DNA of 64,000 nucleotides. Origin: Lineus longissimus. Taxonomy: Eukaryota; Nemertea; Pilidiophora; Heteronemertea; Lineidae. A model generated the notes under the pieces. The model did not search any database and was not told the DNA's origin. It saw only the letters and a list, made by a program, of their open reading frames with translations. A program made the translations under genes and the position numbers. Positions 1 to 12,081 of the stretch are shown piece by piece (position 1 is the stretch's first letter; every line of letters starts with the position of its first letter). The stretch covers positions 15,712,953 through 15,776,952 of the forward strand of contig NC_088324.1 of the NCBI RefSeq assembly GCF_910592395.1, in the 5' to 3' direction.

Positions 1-1406
1 AACATACCTAATGTCTCTGCGTCTCTGATCAAACCGCACCCGTTGACATCCTGTGGATTTGGCTCCCGCGATAGTTGAGAAATCTTGATAGTAATTAGCT
101 TCTTCGCGATAAAAAAAATAATAACCTGGTATATATCGTATGACAGTGATCTCACGTAGCACCTAGGGCCGAATATACCAGCTACAAACAAAGAAAACAA
201 TACGCTATTGAATAATCCTTTTGATTTTATTATCATGGGTCGCCGAGAATTACATCCCATTGTGAAGTTTGTAACGCGAGTCCAAATGAAATTCGAGCAA
301 GCATTGAAGATAGGAAACAGCTCAACTTACTTTTAATCATTATCAGTGCCGGGTTATAAAGCCTGCTCAAGTTACCTCCCCAGAATCTACTATTCGGGAA
401 TAGAAAGGAAAATTTCCGAAATAAATATTTGAAATACAAGTAATTCTCACTGCATGATTACTAAAGAAATTTTGCTGATGATTAAACACATATATTCCGT
501 ATCAGTTGAGATCGGCTCATATCAATTTGAGTAGAACTGAGAGTGTTTTTAGTTAAACTTATATTAGTTTAAGTTGCGACCGCATCGGAGCGCCATATGC
601 CAACCAAGATGTGAACACTGTCTTTTAAAAAGGGCAACGCCTTATTCCCATTATGATTACAGTCCTACATACCGTTTCAAGCCTATGATCATAAATGTGT
701 ACACTATCGATGAACAAGTCAATGCTATCGTTCCATTTGTTGACCCAAGGACGTTTTATAAGGCTTTCTTGGTTGAACGAAGTTCTAAACCTTTAATAAT
801 AGTGTAGAAACAACGTGTACATACAAATCTTTCTGGATAGGTGGTATTATTGTCCCAATTTCGCCATACGTCACCTGGCACGCCCAGGAACTGGTTTTAT
901 AAGGCCGACGTCTGTGACAGAAGGTGCACTGGTTTATATATTCAGGGCCAAAAAATTTAAGATAAGGTGAGTTTGACCACGTCTAATTTATGAAGCTTTC
1001 CGTAGCGGTCCACACAGTCTTAATATTTGTGCCTTAATCTTTATTTTTCGTTCTTGCCAATCAAACTTTAGAGATATTTAGACGTATTTGTCAAACGTTA
1101 CCATAACACTTGAAACTTCAAGATGATCTCACATTCCAAATCGCCATTTCAGTGGGCTCTAAACAGTAGTATAGGCAGTCCATCGATACTTTCTCATAGC
1201 AAAAGAATGTGACGTATAGATTCGAAACACTTCCATGAAAGTCGGGCCCCTTAATCTAACACCAAGCGGAGAATCTGAGTTTCCGGTAAAGATTTTCTCG
1301 GCTTAAAACCAGTATTTTCTGTCGCAATTCACGCTCAGGCAGTTCATTCCAAAAGCATTTTAAACCATATCAAAGTCTCAAACAATGTTCTCAATTTTCA
1401 GTCAGA
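1..1406. other. Intergenic / 5' flank of the temptin-like gene
   Basis: I see no convincing gene here; the only open frames are short and have no recognisable motif. The pyrimidine-rich TCTCAATTTTCAG just before 1401 looks like a splice acceptor that would place the temptin-like start codon a few bases inside its exon, so an upstream untranslated exon probably lies in this stretch. Confidence 0.5.
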
Positions 1407-2811
1407 ATGGCGAGGATCACTTTAACACTGTTCACTGTGGCATCGCTGATCGTCCTCAGCACGGCCTACCCGTACTTATCGGGGAAAATCCCCAACGGTG
1501 ACAAGGTGCCGGACCCGTGTAAGCCAAACAGCTTATGGGCCGGTGTGGGCCACTGGAGCCCGGCCGGATCAAATGCACGCAATCCTTTCGGATTAGCCTT
1601 CAAAGCCGCCGGATACGTAAGTCCAATGCAGGTTTTTACAAGTTTGTGTAATAGGGAGTTTTTGCAAGCTTCCGAAACGCCAAAGTGTACGCCTATCACG
1701 ATGTTCGGGGTTGTACAATGGGATCAGCGTTTGGGGGGCTTTGCGAAAACATAAATAATGTCATGTTAGCTTTATGTTAGCTATAATGGTGTTATGAGGT
1801 CTACGTCGTGACTCTTTCTGCCCTTAATTGCCTGCTTGAAGCATAGCCAAAGTCTTTCATTAAATTGAAAGACTTGACATACATGTAGTTAAGTAAAGCT
1901 TGAAGTGGCTTCAATCGTAAATGAAGACAACAAACTTCCAAACATGGTCGGGGGCCGATCGCGGCCGGTGTAGTGTCCCGCCCTATTGTATTCAGACGGA
2001 TCATGGTATCTGATTTGTGCAGCCATGGGCGTCAATAGCTTAGAGATTAAAGCGCATAATGCAATCCTTTGTTCCCTGGACATTGTAGTCAAGGACTGAC
2101 AATTCAATGTTCTTCACCTGTGTTACGTGTTGCTGAGTGTTTCTCTCATTGTTTGGGAACGCTTAAAGACGGACTGACACGTTTTCTCTGTTTCCCCTCA
2201 CATTGGAAGGTCATGGTATCTCTCGCTGTCTATTTTATCCAAACACTCACACATGGGGATCAACCAAAAACGTTACACAAAGAACCGTGGCTTGGCAAAT
2301 ATTTGGGACAGCCAAACCAAAGTCAATGCCTTTCAAATCAGTGCTTGGATTAAAACACAGAGAGTGGTCATGATCAGTTGTTGGTCTCTATGCTATCACT
2401 GCATTATCCGATTCATTTATTAAACGTGCCTTTTGTTTCCAGTCGTGGACCCAAACCCTGTGTAAGGCTGACAGTGACGGTGACGGCAAGACCAACGGCC
2501 AGGAGCTGGGTGATCCTAACTGTGACTGGGTGATCGGGAAAGCCCCTGCCACATCCGACGGTATTTCTCACCCCGGTATCTGTGAGCCACCAGCGAGTGC
2601 ACTGTGCATGTTCCGTAACTCTGTCAACGTGTGTAATATCAAGTCACCAGCGAATAATGCGACGGTAATACCAACGCCGCGTATGCCAACGCCGCGTATG
2701 CCAACTCGGATGCCAACCCTTCATCCATCAAACATCCCAGTCCAGGGCTCCTCTACTATTGCTGTATCCGTGATTATGCTGTTTGTGGCCGCCATTGTCG
2801 CGATTTTCTAG
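1407..2811 (+). CDS. Temptin-like secreted or membrane-anchored protein, two coding exons
   Basis: Coding exons are 1407-1616 and 2443-2811 (GTAAGT donor, TTTCCAG acceptor, phase 0), giving 192 aa. Residues 1-20 form a signal peptide, with likely cleavage before YPYL. The temptin core follows: KIPNGDKVPDPC, GVGHW, ARNPFGLAFKAAGY, then across the junction SWTQTLCKADSDGDGKTNGQ, ELGDPNCDW and ISHPGICEP. DSDGDGKTNG resembles a Ca-binding loop. Temptin is a component of the Aplysia water-borne attractin pheromone complex, and related proteins are found in many lophotrochozoans. Unlike small secreted temptins, this one continues into a Pro/Thr/Met-Arg linker with TPRMP repeats (about residues 147-160) and ends in a strongly hydrophobic stretch (about 171-192), which suggests a GPI signal or a C-terminal membrane segment. 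The fold is well supported; a pheromone role is only inferred by family. Confidence 0.9.
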
Positions 2812-2973
2812 ACGCAGTAATTCCAACACAAAGCCCTTTCTCATCCGGTTGATCAAATGTACTTTCTAAGCGTCACGTGACTTGTCAGGGCGCCATCTTG
2901 TCTTCAAAACTTTGCAACCTCATGATAGCAATAGACTGAAGAAATTCGAACGTTACTTTGTATCTGTAGATAA

Positions 2974-3093
2974 TGGGTGATATGAATAAAGACTAGCAAA
3001 TGCTTTTACTTCGATTTTGTACAGAAAGGCCTAGTGTAAATGTACATGGCGTTTTAGATAAAAGCATTTGCTAGTCTTTATTCATATCACCCA
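2974..3093. mobile_element. MITE-like foldback element, copy 1
   Basis: This 120-bp palindromic element starts TGGGTGATATGAATAAAGAC and ends with the inverted complement, so both arms of about 36 bp match almost perfectly around a centre with TTTTGTACAGAAA and GTGTAAATGTACATGG. A diverged second copy lies at 26527-26638. It has no coding capacity, as expected for a non-autonomous terminal-inverted-repeat element. No target-site duplication is certain. Confidence 0.8.
2985..2990 (+). promoter_or_regulatory. Candidate poly(A) signal AATAAA inside the MITE arm
   Basis: This is the first AATAAA downstream of the temptin-like stop codon, about 175 bases away, a normal 3' UTR distance. It belongs to the left arm of the foldback element. 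Use as a poly(A) signal is inferred. Confidence 0.4.
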
Positions 3094-4724
3094 ATGTTAG
3101 AGTTAGATGTGTATTCTCCCTCGCCACACGTGATGATCGAATTTTGGATTAAGAGTGTATATCAAACCAAACCAGGGGGGAAAATGGCCAAAGAACATCC
3201 CGGCCTCCTATGTTATTTCCTCTTGACGAAGCTTATGAACCTATTTAGATCTTTAATGAAACTGTTATGAGATTTCTGTCAATAAACAACTTTTAGATCA
3301 AGTGTTGTTCTGCGTTGATTCTTTGCCCCATCCAGGGCATGATTGCAACTAAACTCGCGCCTTACCAGCTAGTACATGATGGTCAGTACGCAAACCTTAG
3401 GGTGGAGATGAGCATAGATAAGTACGGCGCACGGGTGACTGAAAAGGACGACAGTCGTATGGAGCAACGAAACACATCCTCGAATACCATTATTCAGTCG
3501 TATGTTCCTCCCCTCGCACAAGTTCCTGAGCTCGGTCATTATTTCAGGATGCAGAACACATTGCCCAGGAGTTATTTTGGAGTTCGTGTTTTTTTTAGTA
3601 GTCAACAACAGTGCCCTTTCCTATCCTCGGACAACAGGGGATATTTTTTTCTAATTAGCACGACTGACAAAGCTTTCCGGTGAAATCGGCTTCATCAATA
3701 TTGCAGTCAGCATCACCGGATGGGATTGTTTGGCAAAAGAAACATGATTGCGCCTGTCTGTCGGATGAGGCATGCTTTGATTAGGTGCATGCTGATTCTA
3801 TTGTTATTGTGTGCAATGTTCCAGGGGACCAGCAGCGGCCGTTATCCCTGTCAGTGTGTTCTTATAGCGCTGTGTTTAGATTGTTGTGATGGCAGCTGAA
3901 AAAACAAGTGGAAACCTGGTAAAATCTCTCCATTTGGTAAAGATCTCGCGAGAAGAGTTAACACTGGCGTCATATTATCACGTTCACGAGTCACGTGTCA
4001 TGGCGTTTCCAAATTGAAAGCTACATGGGCGTTCACATGTCCCCTCTGGAAGTGATTCGCAAAATTTGAAATCGTGATAACCTTGGCCTTGGGACTAGTT
4101 CATCAAATGATATTTTCCACTATCAAAGAGCAGACATCCACGATCATACTCTGTGTCACGAAATGCTCGTGTCAACAATAAAAGAAGCAGTCAGAGGCGC
4201 AAAGAACCTCTCAGTATGCTTTCAATTATTTTCAACAAAATTTAATGAGCATGACCTTTCACGAAGTCAAGAACTGATTGAAGTTTACTTACTGCAAGTA
4301 GGCTATATTTCTAAGCACGGACCATGATAGCTTAATAGCAACATCTTTCAGACTAATCAGGCTACTCCACAAGAAAATACCCCACGCCATCATTATGAAA
4401 CGCCGATGATGTTAAAAACCTGGTACAAGGGCACCTATTTGACCGATCTTTCCGGGGAAATGGCGACATCTGCCAGGAAACACCACTGGGAAAGGATCCG
4501 CTTCTTGTCGTGCATGATGCATCTTGTCTAGCAACTGGCCTCGCTTGTTGATCCTTAACCTTAGCAACGGCGCTTGCAACTGGGGAGCCTGGACGGGTGG
4601 CCTGGTATTAAGGGTTACAAATATCACTTTCTGCCCTTTGACACAAGTTGAGGTGTGACGGAAGGGCATGTTTTTTGTAGTGCAATGATGTATCATGTTA
4701 AGTGACTAGCTTGCTTCTTCGCCA

Positions 4725-5630
4725 GCCACCTCTAACCTGAGAAGTTCTTAGAGCTAGTAAGCCTCGAGCTCTGGCATCAGTCATAGGGTGCCACCTCTAA
4801 CCTGAGAAGTTCTGCGAGCTAGTAAGCCTCGAGCCCTGGCATCAGTCATGGGGTGCCACCTCTAACCTTTGAAGATCTGACGGCTGGCAGGCCTCGTGAC
4901 CAGGCATTAGTCTAGAGGTGCCATCTCTAACCTTTGAAGCTCTGACAGCTGGCAAGCCTGATGACCAGGCATTAGTCTAGAGGTGCCACCTCTAACTTTA
5001 GAAGCTCTGACAGCTGGCAAGCCTGATGACCAGGCATTAGTCTAGAGGTGCCATCTCTAACCTTTGAAGCTCTGACAGCTGGCAAGCCTGATGACCAGGC
5101 ATTAGTCTAGAGGTGCCATCTCTAACCTTTGAAGCTCTGACAGCTGGCAAGCCTGATGACCAGGCATTAGTCTAGAGGTGCCATCTCTAACCTTTGAAGC
5201 TCTGACGGCTGGCAGGCCTCGTGACCAGGCATTAGTCTAGAGGTGCCATCTCTAACCTTTGAAGCTCTGACAGCTGGCAAGCCTGATGACCAGGCATTAG
5301 TCTAGAGGTGCCATCTCTAACCTTTGAAGCTCTGACAGCTGGCAAGCCTGATGACCAGGCATTCGTCTAGAGGTGCCACCTCTAACCTTTGAAGCTCTGA
5401 CAGCTGGCAAGCCTGATGACCAGGCATTAGTCTAGAGGTGCCATCTCTAACCTTTGAAGCTCTGACGGCTGGCAGGCCTCGTGACCAGGCATTAGTCTAG
5501 AGGTGCCATCTCTAACCTTTGAAGCTCTGACAGCTGGTAGGCCTCGTGACCAGGCATTAGTCTACAGGTGCCACCTCTAACTTTAGAAGCTCTACTCGCT
5601 TGGGAGCCTTGAGACTGTCATTAGAGGTGA
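4725..5630. repeat. 65-bp minisatellite, about 14 copies
   Basis: Units begin GCCAYCTCTAACCTTTGAAG and recur exactly every 65 bases (4725, 4790, 4855 and so on to 5570). The first two units and the last are the most diverged, as expected at array edges. Internal units fall into two main variants, one with GACAGCTGGCAAGCCTGATG and one with GACGGCTGGCAGGCCTCGTG, interspersed along the array. I see no open frame kept across units. Confidence 0.95.
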
Positions 5631-5639
5631 CACCTCGAA

Positions 5640-8600
5640 CCTACTACACCCGACTAAAGCGGCCATCCTGTGACTTCACATGTCCCCAACTTCAGCATGG
5701 ACGTTTTCTATTGGAGAACCCTACCCGGCGAATCTGGATATTCGTTATGATCGAACAGAGTTGATTGTTTCCATGAAGGCGGCTATGGTGGCCAGACTGT
5801 TGTTGCATGGCCCCAAATGTTTTTGTCGAGATTATGTCAAATGATCATTCCGACATAACGGTCGGTGTTCGTGCAAAGCTAAAATCAAGAACCCCATAGA
5901 CATGATAAACGGGTGTCTCTGAAACGTGCTGGAGTCACCAGTGAATCATAACAGCGCAAGGAATTCATTGAGATAATTTGTCAACCAACCCTGGATGAAC
6001 TACCAGAATCACGAGGGAAAAAGACAGCCAATCTAATTTCACCAGCTCGCTTCGCAGTATCCCAGCATCCACAGGATTTGCACTCTTACAATATTTACAC
6101 GAATAACCCCTCGACAATGCGGCACAATTGAATTGTATGCCTCCTCAATCTCATTGATTAAGCGTTCCCAGGTTACTTGTAACACAAGCGCAATGCCATT
6201 TATAGTGTTCCCGAAATTATCCGAGAATGCTCGAACTTTTTCCGATTCATCGTATTTTTCCGATCGCGGTCGCAGCGTTCTCGAAATAGAATAACCGAAC
6301 GCCCCCGATTCGTTTAAATTCTCCTTACTGTAGAAACCCATTCACAACCAGCCAATCGGTGAGGAGATGCGATCGCTAAGTTTTCGCTCATAGTTGCTGA
6401 AAAGGCTGGAGCAGTTTAGGTGTCCATTACCACATGCGAGAGATACAGTCCCTGGATGAGACATGAGGCGATAAGAGCTTTAATTCTTTAGTTTTTCGTG
6501 GTTTGTCCCTATCTGGAGTTCCGTTACTAGGCGTAACCAAGGAAGTATTTTTGCGGATCTGGATAATGTGACTTGGCTAGGCGGTTGTCACTGCAGAATT
6601 TGAGGCCTCGTCGTCTGACTGGATTACCTTCCTGGTGTACGACAGTAGGCACAGTGATATATAAAAAAGAAGCCCAGTTTCATCCCACTCTCCGGTAACT
6701 GTATGTTGCTAATCTCAAACGAAAAGAAAACTCATTATCAAGGAATGTAGACTTGAACTCTTAACGGATATCAACCCTTTTTCATTTCGTCAAAGGAAGA
6801 TTTACTCGCATATGTTGACGCTTCTGTTAGCACCAACGTGATCTTAGAGGGACTGGCGAGTATTTGCGACAAGAGGTTACAAATCTACCAACAGGACTTC
6901 GCCTCATCAAGAAAAATGGATGTACGATACTTTAAAGCAAACTATCAAGGTAAGGTGGCAAACATGATTAAAAGATATGAATAATTCTCCCCGTCGTCGG
7001 TTTGCTAAAGTGTTACATATCGTCGTCGAAGACATGACCCTCTAAATAGATCGTACTTATATTTGTTGGTAATTTCTAACCAGTTTTTGAGGCACCAGTC
7101 CTTCAAATAGACCGTGCTAAAACGGTCATCGCTGAAACGCAAAACCATCCAAGCCAATAAGCATTAAGAGAACAGAAAATAAGGTAAATGTAACATTGCT
7201 CGAAGACTGAGCTATTTTCTTCGTCAAGCGACAGAACATCCCCTTTTTCTCCAAGATTACAACCAGGCCTGTTGTTTACGTTGTTCGTCGGCTAAGCCTT
7301 TCACGAACCAAGGAGGCCTGCAGTCGAGTTGCAGTTGGAGACATATCCTACACCATGGTAACTGTCTGCAAATAGCTTTCGCACAGGACTGGACCTTGAA
7401 AACGACACGAACATCATAAAAACAACGATGAGATACAGAAGAACGTAATTATTGGTTTTGTTGGAGCCCCTGGATTTGATTCGGAAAACGTACCCTTTCT
7501 ATTTCTTCAGAGCTTAAATTGACATGCTTTCTTGGGTATCATAACTATAAACAACATCCCTAGTAAATGGTTGTATATACTAGTGTTATGTCGGCAGCAT
7601 CCTGCCTAAGGCGTTACCATATAGACATGCCAATTGAATCAATTGATACATCAAACTACAGTTAGAACTTCAGCGGTTTCTGGAAATCGTTTTCGCACTA
7701 TTGCAAGTCCTCCTTGAAACGCATATTTAAACGTCAAGATTAAATTCTGCACCAATTCTATCTATTCCTAGTAACTGAATTGATAGATATATCAGCATCT
7801 TTTGTACGTGGCACGTATCCTCCTGATTTCAGCAGCATTACCTGACAACCTGCCATCATGCCGTGCCTATCGATCTTTTCGAGGGTTTTTTTAATATGTT
7901 TCTTCGAGAACTGAATAATTGATCATAGAACTCTGAACAAGTGCAATAAATTGGAGGATGTTTGGCGTTCGGAATCATCTTATCAAAGTTCTAGAATCAT
8001 TCTTGATTGTCCTCAAAAAGGGACTTCTTATCGAAGCAGGTTAGAATATCATTGGCATCTTTTACAAAATTATATGACTGACACAGCTCCCCGCCCAGTT
8101 CGCCTACCATGACGTCATTGCGAACTAATGTTAGTCTGCATGAAAAGTAGTTAAAGTGCGTGGTACCGTATTGGCGGAGGCGTATACCCTCTCACTCTCA
8201 AAGATAATAACATATCCTTCCACCGGTACATCCTGCCAAGTACCACGTACCATACAGTGGTTATCCATGTCGAATCGGCATCGTAATCAGGAACGTCTAA
8301 TCAATTATCATTTGGCGGCACTGGATCAGTCACTCGGAGCACTCTGGTCTTCTAACGCGGTGGGCGTGGTTGGCCATTGCTTCGTGATATGGGGATTGTA
8401 AAAATACTCTTGAAGACACTTTAGATGCGATTTGAGATGTAGCTGAGAGCTATCCATTTGATATACGAAAGGCAAGTATCTCGTAGCATGAGCCAGCCCC
8501 GAGCTAATTTTTGATGCCGTTTTATAAAAGTGGCAAAGATCTTCGTCACAAACCAGAAAAATCAAATCAAAGGCGCATTCTGATTGGGGGGGAGATGATC

Positions 8601-10347
8601 ACGTGGCAGGTCATATCGATAAATTTTCGGGGTTTTCGCTTCCTCAGTGGTGACTCGGCACGCAAGCCTCGATCCCAAATCTCGCTCATATAAAATTTCT
8701 TCTTGTTGTGGTGATTTCCGTGACAGATCTCTCATTGCAAGTCGTCAAGCTTGGAACACGAATCGGGTCATGTTTATTGCCTTAATAGGGGTGAGGTGAT
8801 GACCTGAAGCCCCTAAACCAAAGTAAACGTGGTCCGTTTCCATTGCGCTCCACTGAAGCAGAAAAGTTCACATCGTCTATCACCACACCTCTTCCAAGCG
8901 ATCATGTCGGATGAAAGTCATGTGTCCAGCCAACATCGAACGAATCATAACGAGCCCATTTGATTTTTATGTATTGCCTTAAAGCCCACTGTACCATCGT
9001 GAGCACACAAGCGCATCTTATTGACAAACTGCCGATACCACATTTCGAGCAGTATTTGTCACCTGCAAACAAAACATATCCCTCCAAAGGAAAGAAGGGG
9101 ACAAACGGATTAGCTTCCATTGGCCGGGTTCCGAGGTTTGACGCGTCAACGCATAGTCTCTAAAGTACTAACAAATACACTGTCAGTTTAAGTTCATATC
9201 AATATCAATGCGGTATTTAAAAAAAGGTTACTCAAAGGCTACAGAATATCAGAGTTTACCTCTCTGGTTGGACAATGCGATCGGAAGTATCGACAAAATG
9301 TTCTCAGAAAGCGTGGAATAACATGACTGGCGCGAAAACGCCGAGTATCAACAACGCCATTACACGTGACTACTCCTAAAATGTTGACCACCAGGAGTGC
9401 GGTTGGGAAAGGGTCCCAGGGAGGGGCATGAAATAGGAAAATGACTGAGCAAATTGGCGTGTCTTCACGAGGAGACATCTCCAGGGAAAGTGTTCCATGT
9501 TTGACGTGTTAATCGAGTGAATAACACGACAGATTGGAATAACAACTTCAATGCATGAGCCTTATTATCACTCATGGCAGAATAGTCTCAAAGTGACAAT
9601 TTGATTATGTCGTTTACGAACTTCGCCGGCGGAGGACCCTGGGTTCATTTGACGTGTTTACAAATGAAATGTAGCTTGTCATCCTTTTCATTTGCCTGAT
9701 GGCTAATGCAAATGTTTTGTGTATAGATTCATTTAGTGTTCTGTAGCTTGATACGGGGAAGGGGCAATTTGATTTGAGAACTTGGTGTTCGTTTTCAGAA
9801 AGACTATCACTGACATTCGGTAACACGTTAAATACGGTACTTGATGAATATATAAAACGCCTTTCATAAGTCTGTGTGAGCAATCATATTTATCTAGAAG
9901 GTGAACTTATGGAAGGAACTAGCAGGGGATTGATGCAGTATAATGCCAGGCAGATGAGATCTTTATTTGTATCCTGTCACAATTGGTGAACACATTCATT
10001 TTCATTGCCAACTTTACATTTTTCAGTTGATCGAAGATGAAGTTCGGTTGTGTTGGATCGATGCTTACAGTGGGTGACCAGTATCTAGAATGGTAATCAC
10101 AACGCCGCCATCGCTGATATCAAGTTATCAAGAATATCATAGAGTACATTGATTTGACGAACAACAGCAAAAACGTCTTTGACGATTTCTCGAAGCTGTA
10201 CGTTTAGTGTAATTTTTCTTGTCCTTTTATCGGATTACACCACTGTCGAAGGGATACAGGGCGCGCATGCGCTGTGAATTGTGGTCATGATCATGTGATT
10301 TGCGAAATGAGTTGTGTTATCGTTTTCAAAGTGAATCAACTCGAAAC
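5640..10347. other. Long intergenic stretch upstream of the GPCR
   Basis: I find no exon with paired splice sites or recognisable protein similarity. Small open frames (for example 6039-6341 on the - strand) are isolated and featureless. The immediate 5' flank of the GPCR (10020-10347) has a possible acceptor (TTTTTCAG before 10026) and a short upstream ATG frame at about 10037, so a 5' untranslated exon is possible. Confidence 0.4.
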
Positions 10348-12081
10348 ATGCAGTCTGAGGAACTGAATCGATCGCGAGGATCGGGTGGCACAGACATGGT
10401 GAAAATTGGCGGATGCCTCCAGGGGAACCTGAAACAAGATACAGGCATTGCCACCAACGCGTCTGACCTTGACATTTGGCCTACAGAGCGAAAAGCCATC
10501 GTATGCTCAGTTTTATCAATCATAATATTATTCACGACATTTGGGAATTTAGTGACAATTATTGCGGTAAAGAAGGATAAGAGATTACAGAACATTAGCA
10601 GTTATTACATCGCTAGTTTAGCGGCTGCTGACTTGGTCGTGGGTAGTGTTGTGATGACGTGGATGATGATGTATTCCATTGTTTTTGACGGAATCTGGAT
10701 TTTCGGGACTATTTTCTGTGATACATGGCAGTGCATTGACTACACGGCATGCTGTGCATCCCTGACCAATGTATGCATGATAGCATACGATAGATATTTA
10801 GCTGTATCAAAACCACTGAAAACAATCCGCTCAAGAACGAAGAGGCGGGCTAGAATTATGATATTCCTAGCTTGGTTAGTCCCTGCTACGTATTGGATAA
10901 CTATTTTAATGTTTACGCGATGGAAGAACGGTTATACGCCGCCAAATACGTGCCAGCACATCTGGGATCCAGGATACATCGTAATCATCGCCACTGTGCC
11001 CGGTATATTCCTGCCAATTTCCGTTATCATTTGCTTGTTTGTCAAAATAATGTCGGTCCTGCGCAAACACTCTCACCAGATGAACATCCGTATGCGATCC
11101 ATCCGTAGCACCATGGCAACAGACAGACCGAGTCTGCGTAGAATGAAGAACAGTTACGTAACGGCACAGATTACTACGCCATACTCTGCGAACAGGTTCA
11201 ATCCTTTCGTTGCGAAAGGAAAACGCAAGAGGCTTGCCTCCGTTTACAGTCAGAGTACGAGCGAAGGACACACGGGGACTGAGTGCGATATGTCCTCCAG
11301 TTCTGACAGTGAGAAGGAAGATAGCACGTTTGTGACAGACGCCACGTGCGCAGGCATGAAGAACACGCCCAGCACCGAGAGGGTCATTCCAATCTTTCGC
11401 ACTGGGTTGATTGCCTATGCTGGGGGGAAAGATGTAACGACTGCCGTGGCCTCAGAGACACCGGCCCTAGATGGTCGGTGCCTTGTGGATGATGACGATG
11501 CGAGCACAGATGATGAGAACGATGAAGATTCTGAATCAAATGTCGAAGGAAAAACTGACCATCCTCAACAGGGTAATCTGTCTCGCGATAGTGAGGGAAG
11601 TTTCAGCGGGCGAAGGGTCCGCAGTGTGGATGGGTCATTTGTCACGAATTGCCTGCTGGCCCCGAGAAACAGCTGCATGAGTGATGACATGGTCATGCGC
11701 AAGAGCAGTTCTGTCTTCACGCTACCGAGGCGCTCAGATCCGGGACCTTTATCACCGCCACCTGGTAGCAAACATACGAAACTTGCCTACGGGGAGTATC
11801 TAAAATCTGAACGATACACCTACTTGGAACGAATGCGTTTGAACAAGCAGATAAAAGCTGCCAAAACCTTGGGCGTGATCATGGGCTGCTTACTTGTCTG
11901 CTGGTTGCCCTACAGTATCATGTGGCCACTCCAGGCTTTCTGTAACAACTGCATCCACAAGCGCATTTACGACATCGCCATTTGGATCAACTATTTCAAT
12001 TCGAGTGTGAACCCAATCATCTACTGCATGTGTAACCAGTCGTTCCGGAGGGCATACACCCGGCTGTTTTCAAACAGGTGA
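10348..12081 (+). CDS. Aminergic class-A GPCR (histamine H1 / muscarinic-like)
   Basis: The single uninterrupted frame encodes 577 aa from the first ATG (10348) after an in-frame stop at 10288. It is a seven-helix rhodopsin-family receptor. TM1 has FGNLVTI; TM2 has SLAAADLVVG; TM3 has CIDYTACCASL with the amine-binding Asp at residue 131, followed by DRY at 148-150; TM6 has KAAKTLGVIMGCLLVCWLPY; TM7 has WINYFNSSVNPIIY. The Cys ending FGTIFC and the Cys in NTCQHIW would form the conserved extracellular disulfide. The N terminus carries an NAS glycosylation site at residue 37. The third intracellular loop is very long (roughly 265 residues), rich in Ser, basic at its start and strongly acidic in the middle. 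TM6 and TM7 resemble histamine H1 and muscarinic receptors most (AFCxNC after TM6, Trp in TM7). The ligand cannot be assigned from sequence alone; signalling through a G protein at the plasma membrane is family knowledge. Confidence 0.92.
   Translation: MQSEELNRSRGSGGTDMVKIGGCLQGNLKQDTGIATNASDLDIWPTERKAIVCSVLSIIILFTTFGNLVTIIAVKKDKRLQNISSYYIASLAAADLVVGSVVMTWMMMYSIVFDGIWIFGTIFCDTWQCIDYTACCASLTNVCMIAYDRYLAVSKPLKTIRSRTKRRARIMIFLAWLVPATYWITILMFTRWKNGYTPPNTCQHIWDPGYIVIIATVPGIFLPISVIICLFVKIMSVLRKHSHQMNIRMRSIRSTMATDRPSLRRMKNSYVTAQITTPYSANRFNPFVAKGKRKRLASVYSQSTSEGHTGTECDMSSSSDSEKEDSTFVTDATCAGMKNTPSTERVIPIFRTGLIAYAGGKDVTTAVASETPALDGRCLVDDDDASTDDENDEDSESNVEGKTDHPQQGNLSRDSEGSFSGRRVRSVDGSFVTNCLLAPRNSCMSDDMVMRKSSSVFTLPRRSDPGPLSPPPGSKHTKLAYGEYLKSERYTYLERMRLNKQIKAAKTLGVIMGCLLVCWLPYSIMWPLQAFCNNCIHKRIYDIAIWINYFNSSVNPIIYCMCNQSFRRAYTRLFSNR

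Larger units (their letters stand above)
2812..4724. other. Intergenic, 3' flank of temptin-like gene
   Basis: It holds the temptin-like 3' untranslated region, a MITE-like inverted repeat (2974-3093, listed separately) and otherwise unique sequence. An open frame at 3315-3683 has no domain, no splice context and no low-complexity pattern that would support a gene. I see nothing else. Confidence 0.5.

Noticed and set aside
3315-3683. Open frame of 122 codons on + strand
   Set aside because: No domain, no splice partners and no compositional bias; overlapping frames on the other strand are equally open.
6039-6341. Open frame of 100 codons on - strand
   Set aside because: Isolated, with no recognisable motif and no exon nearby.
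10300-10347. Extension of the GPCR frame upstream of the first ATG
   Set aside because: The frame opens with TTG, not ATG, after a stop at 10288; a nuclear gene would start at 10348 unless an unseen exon joins here.
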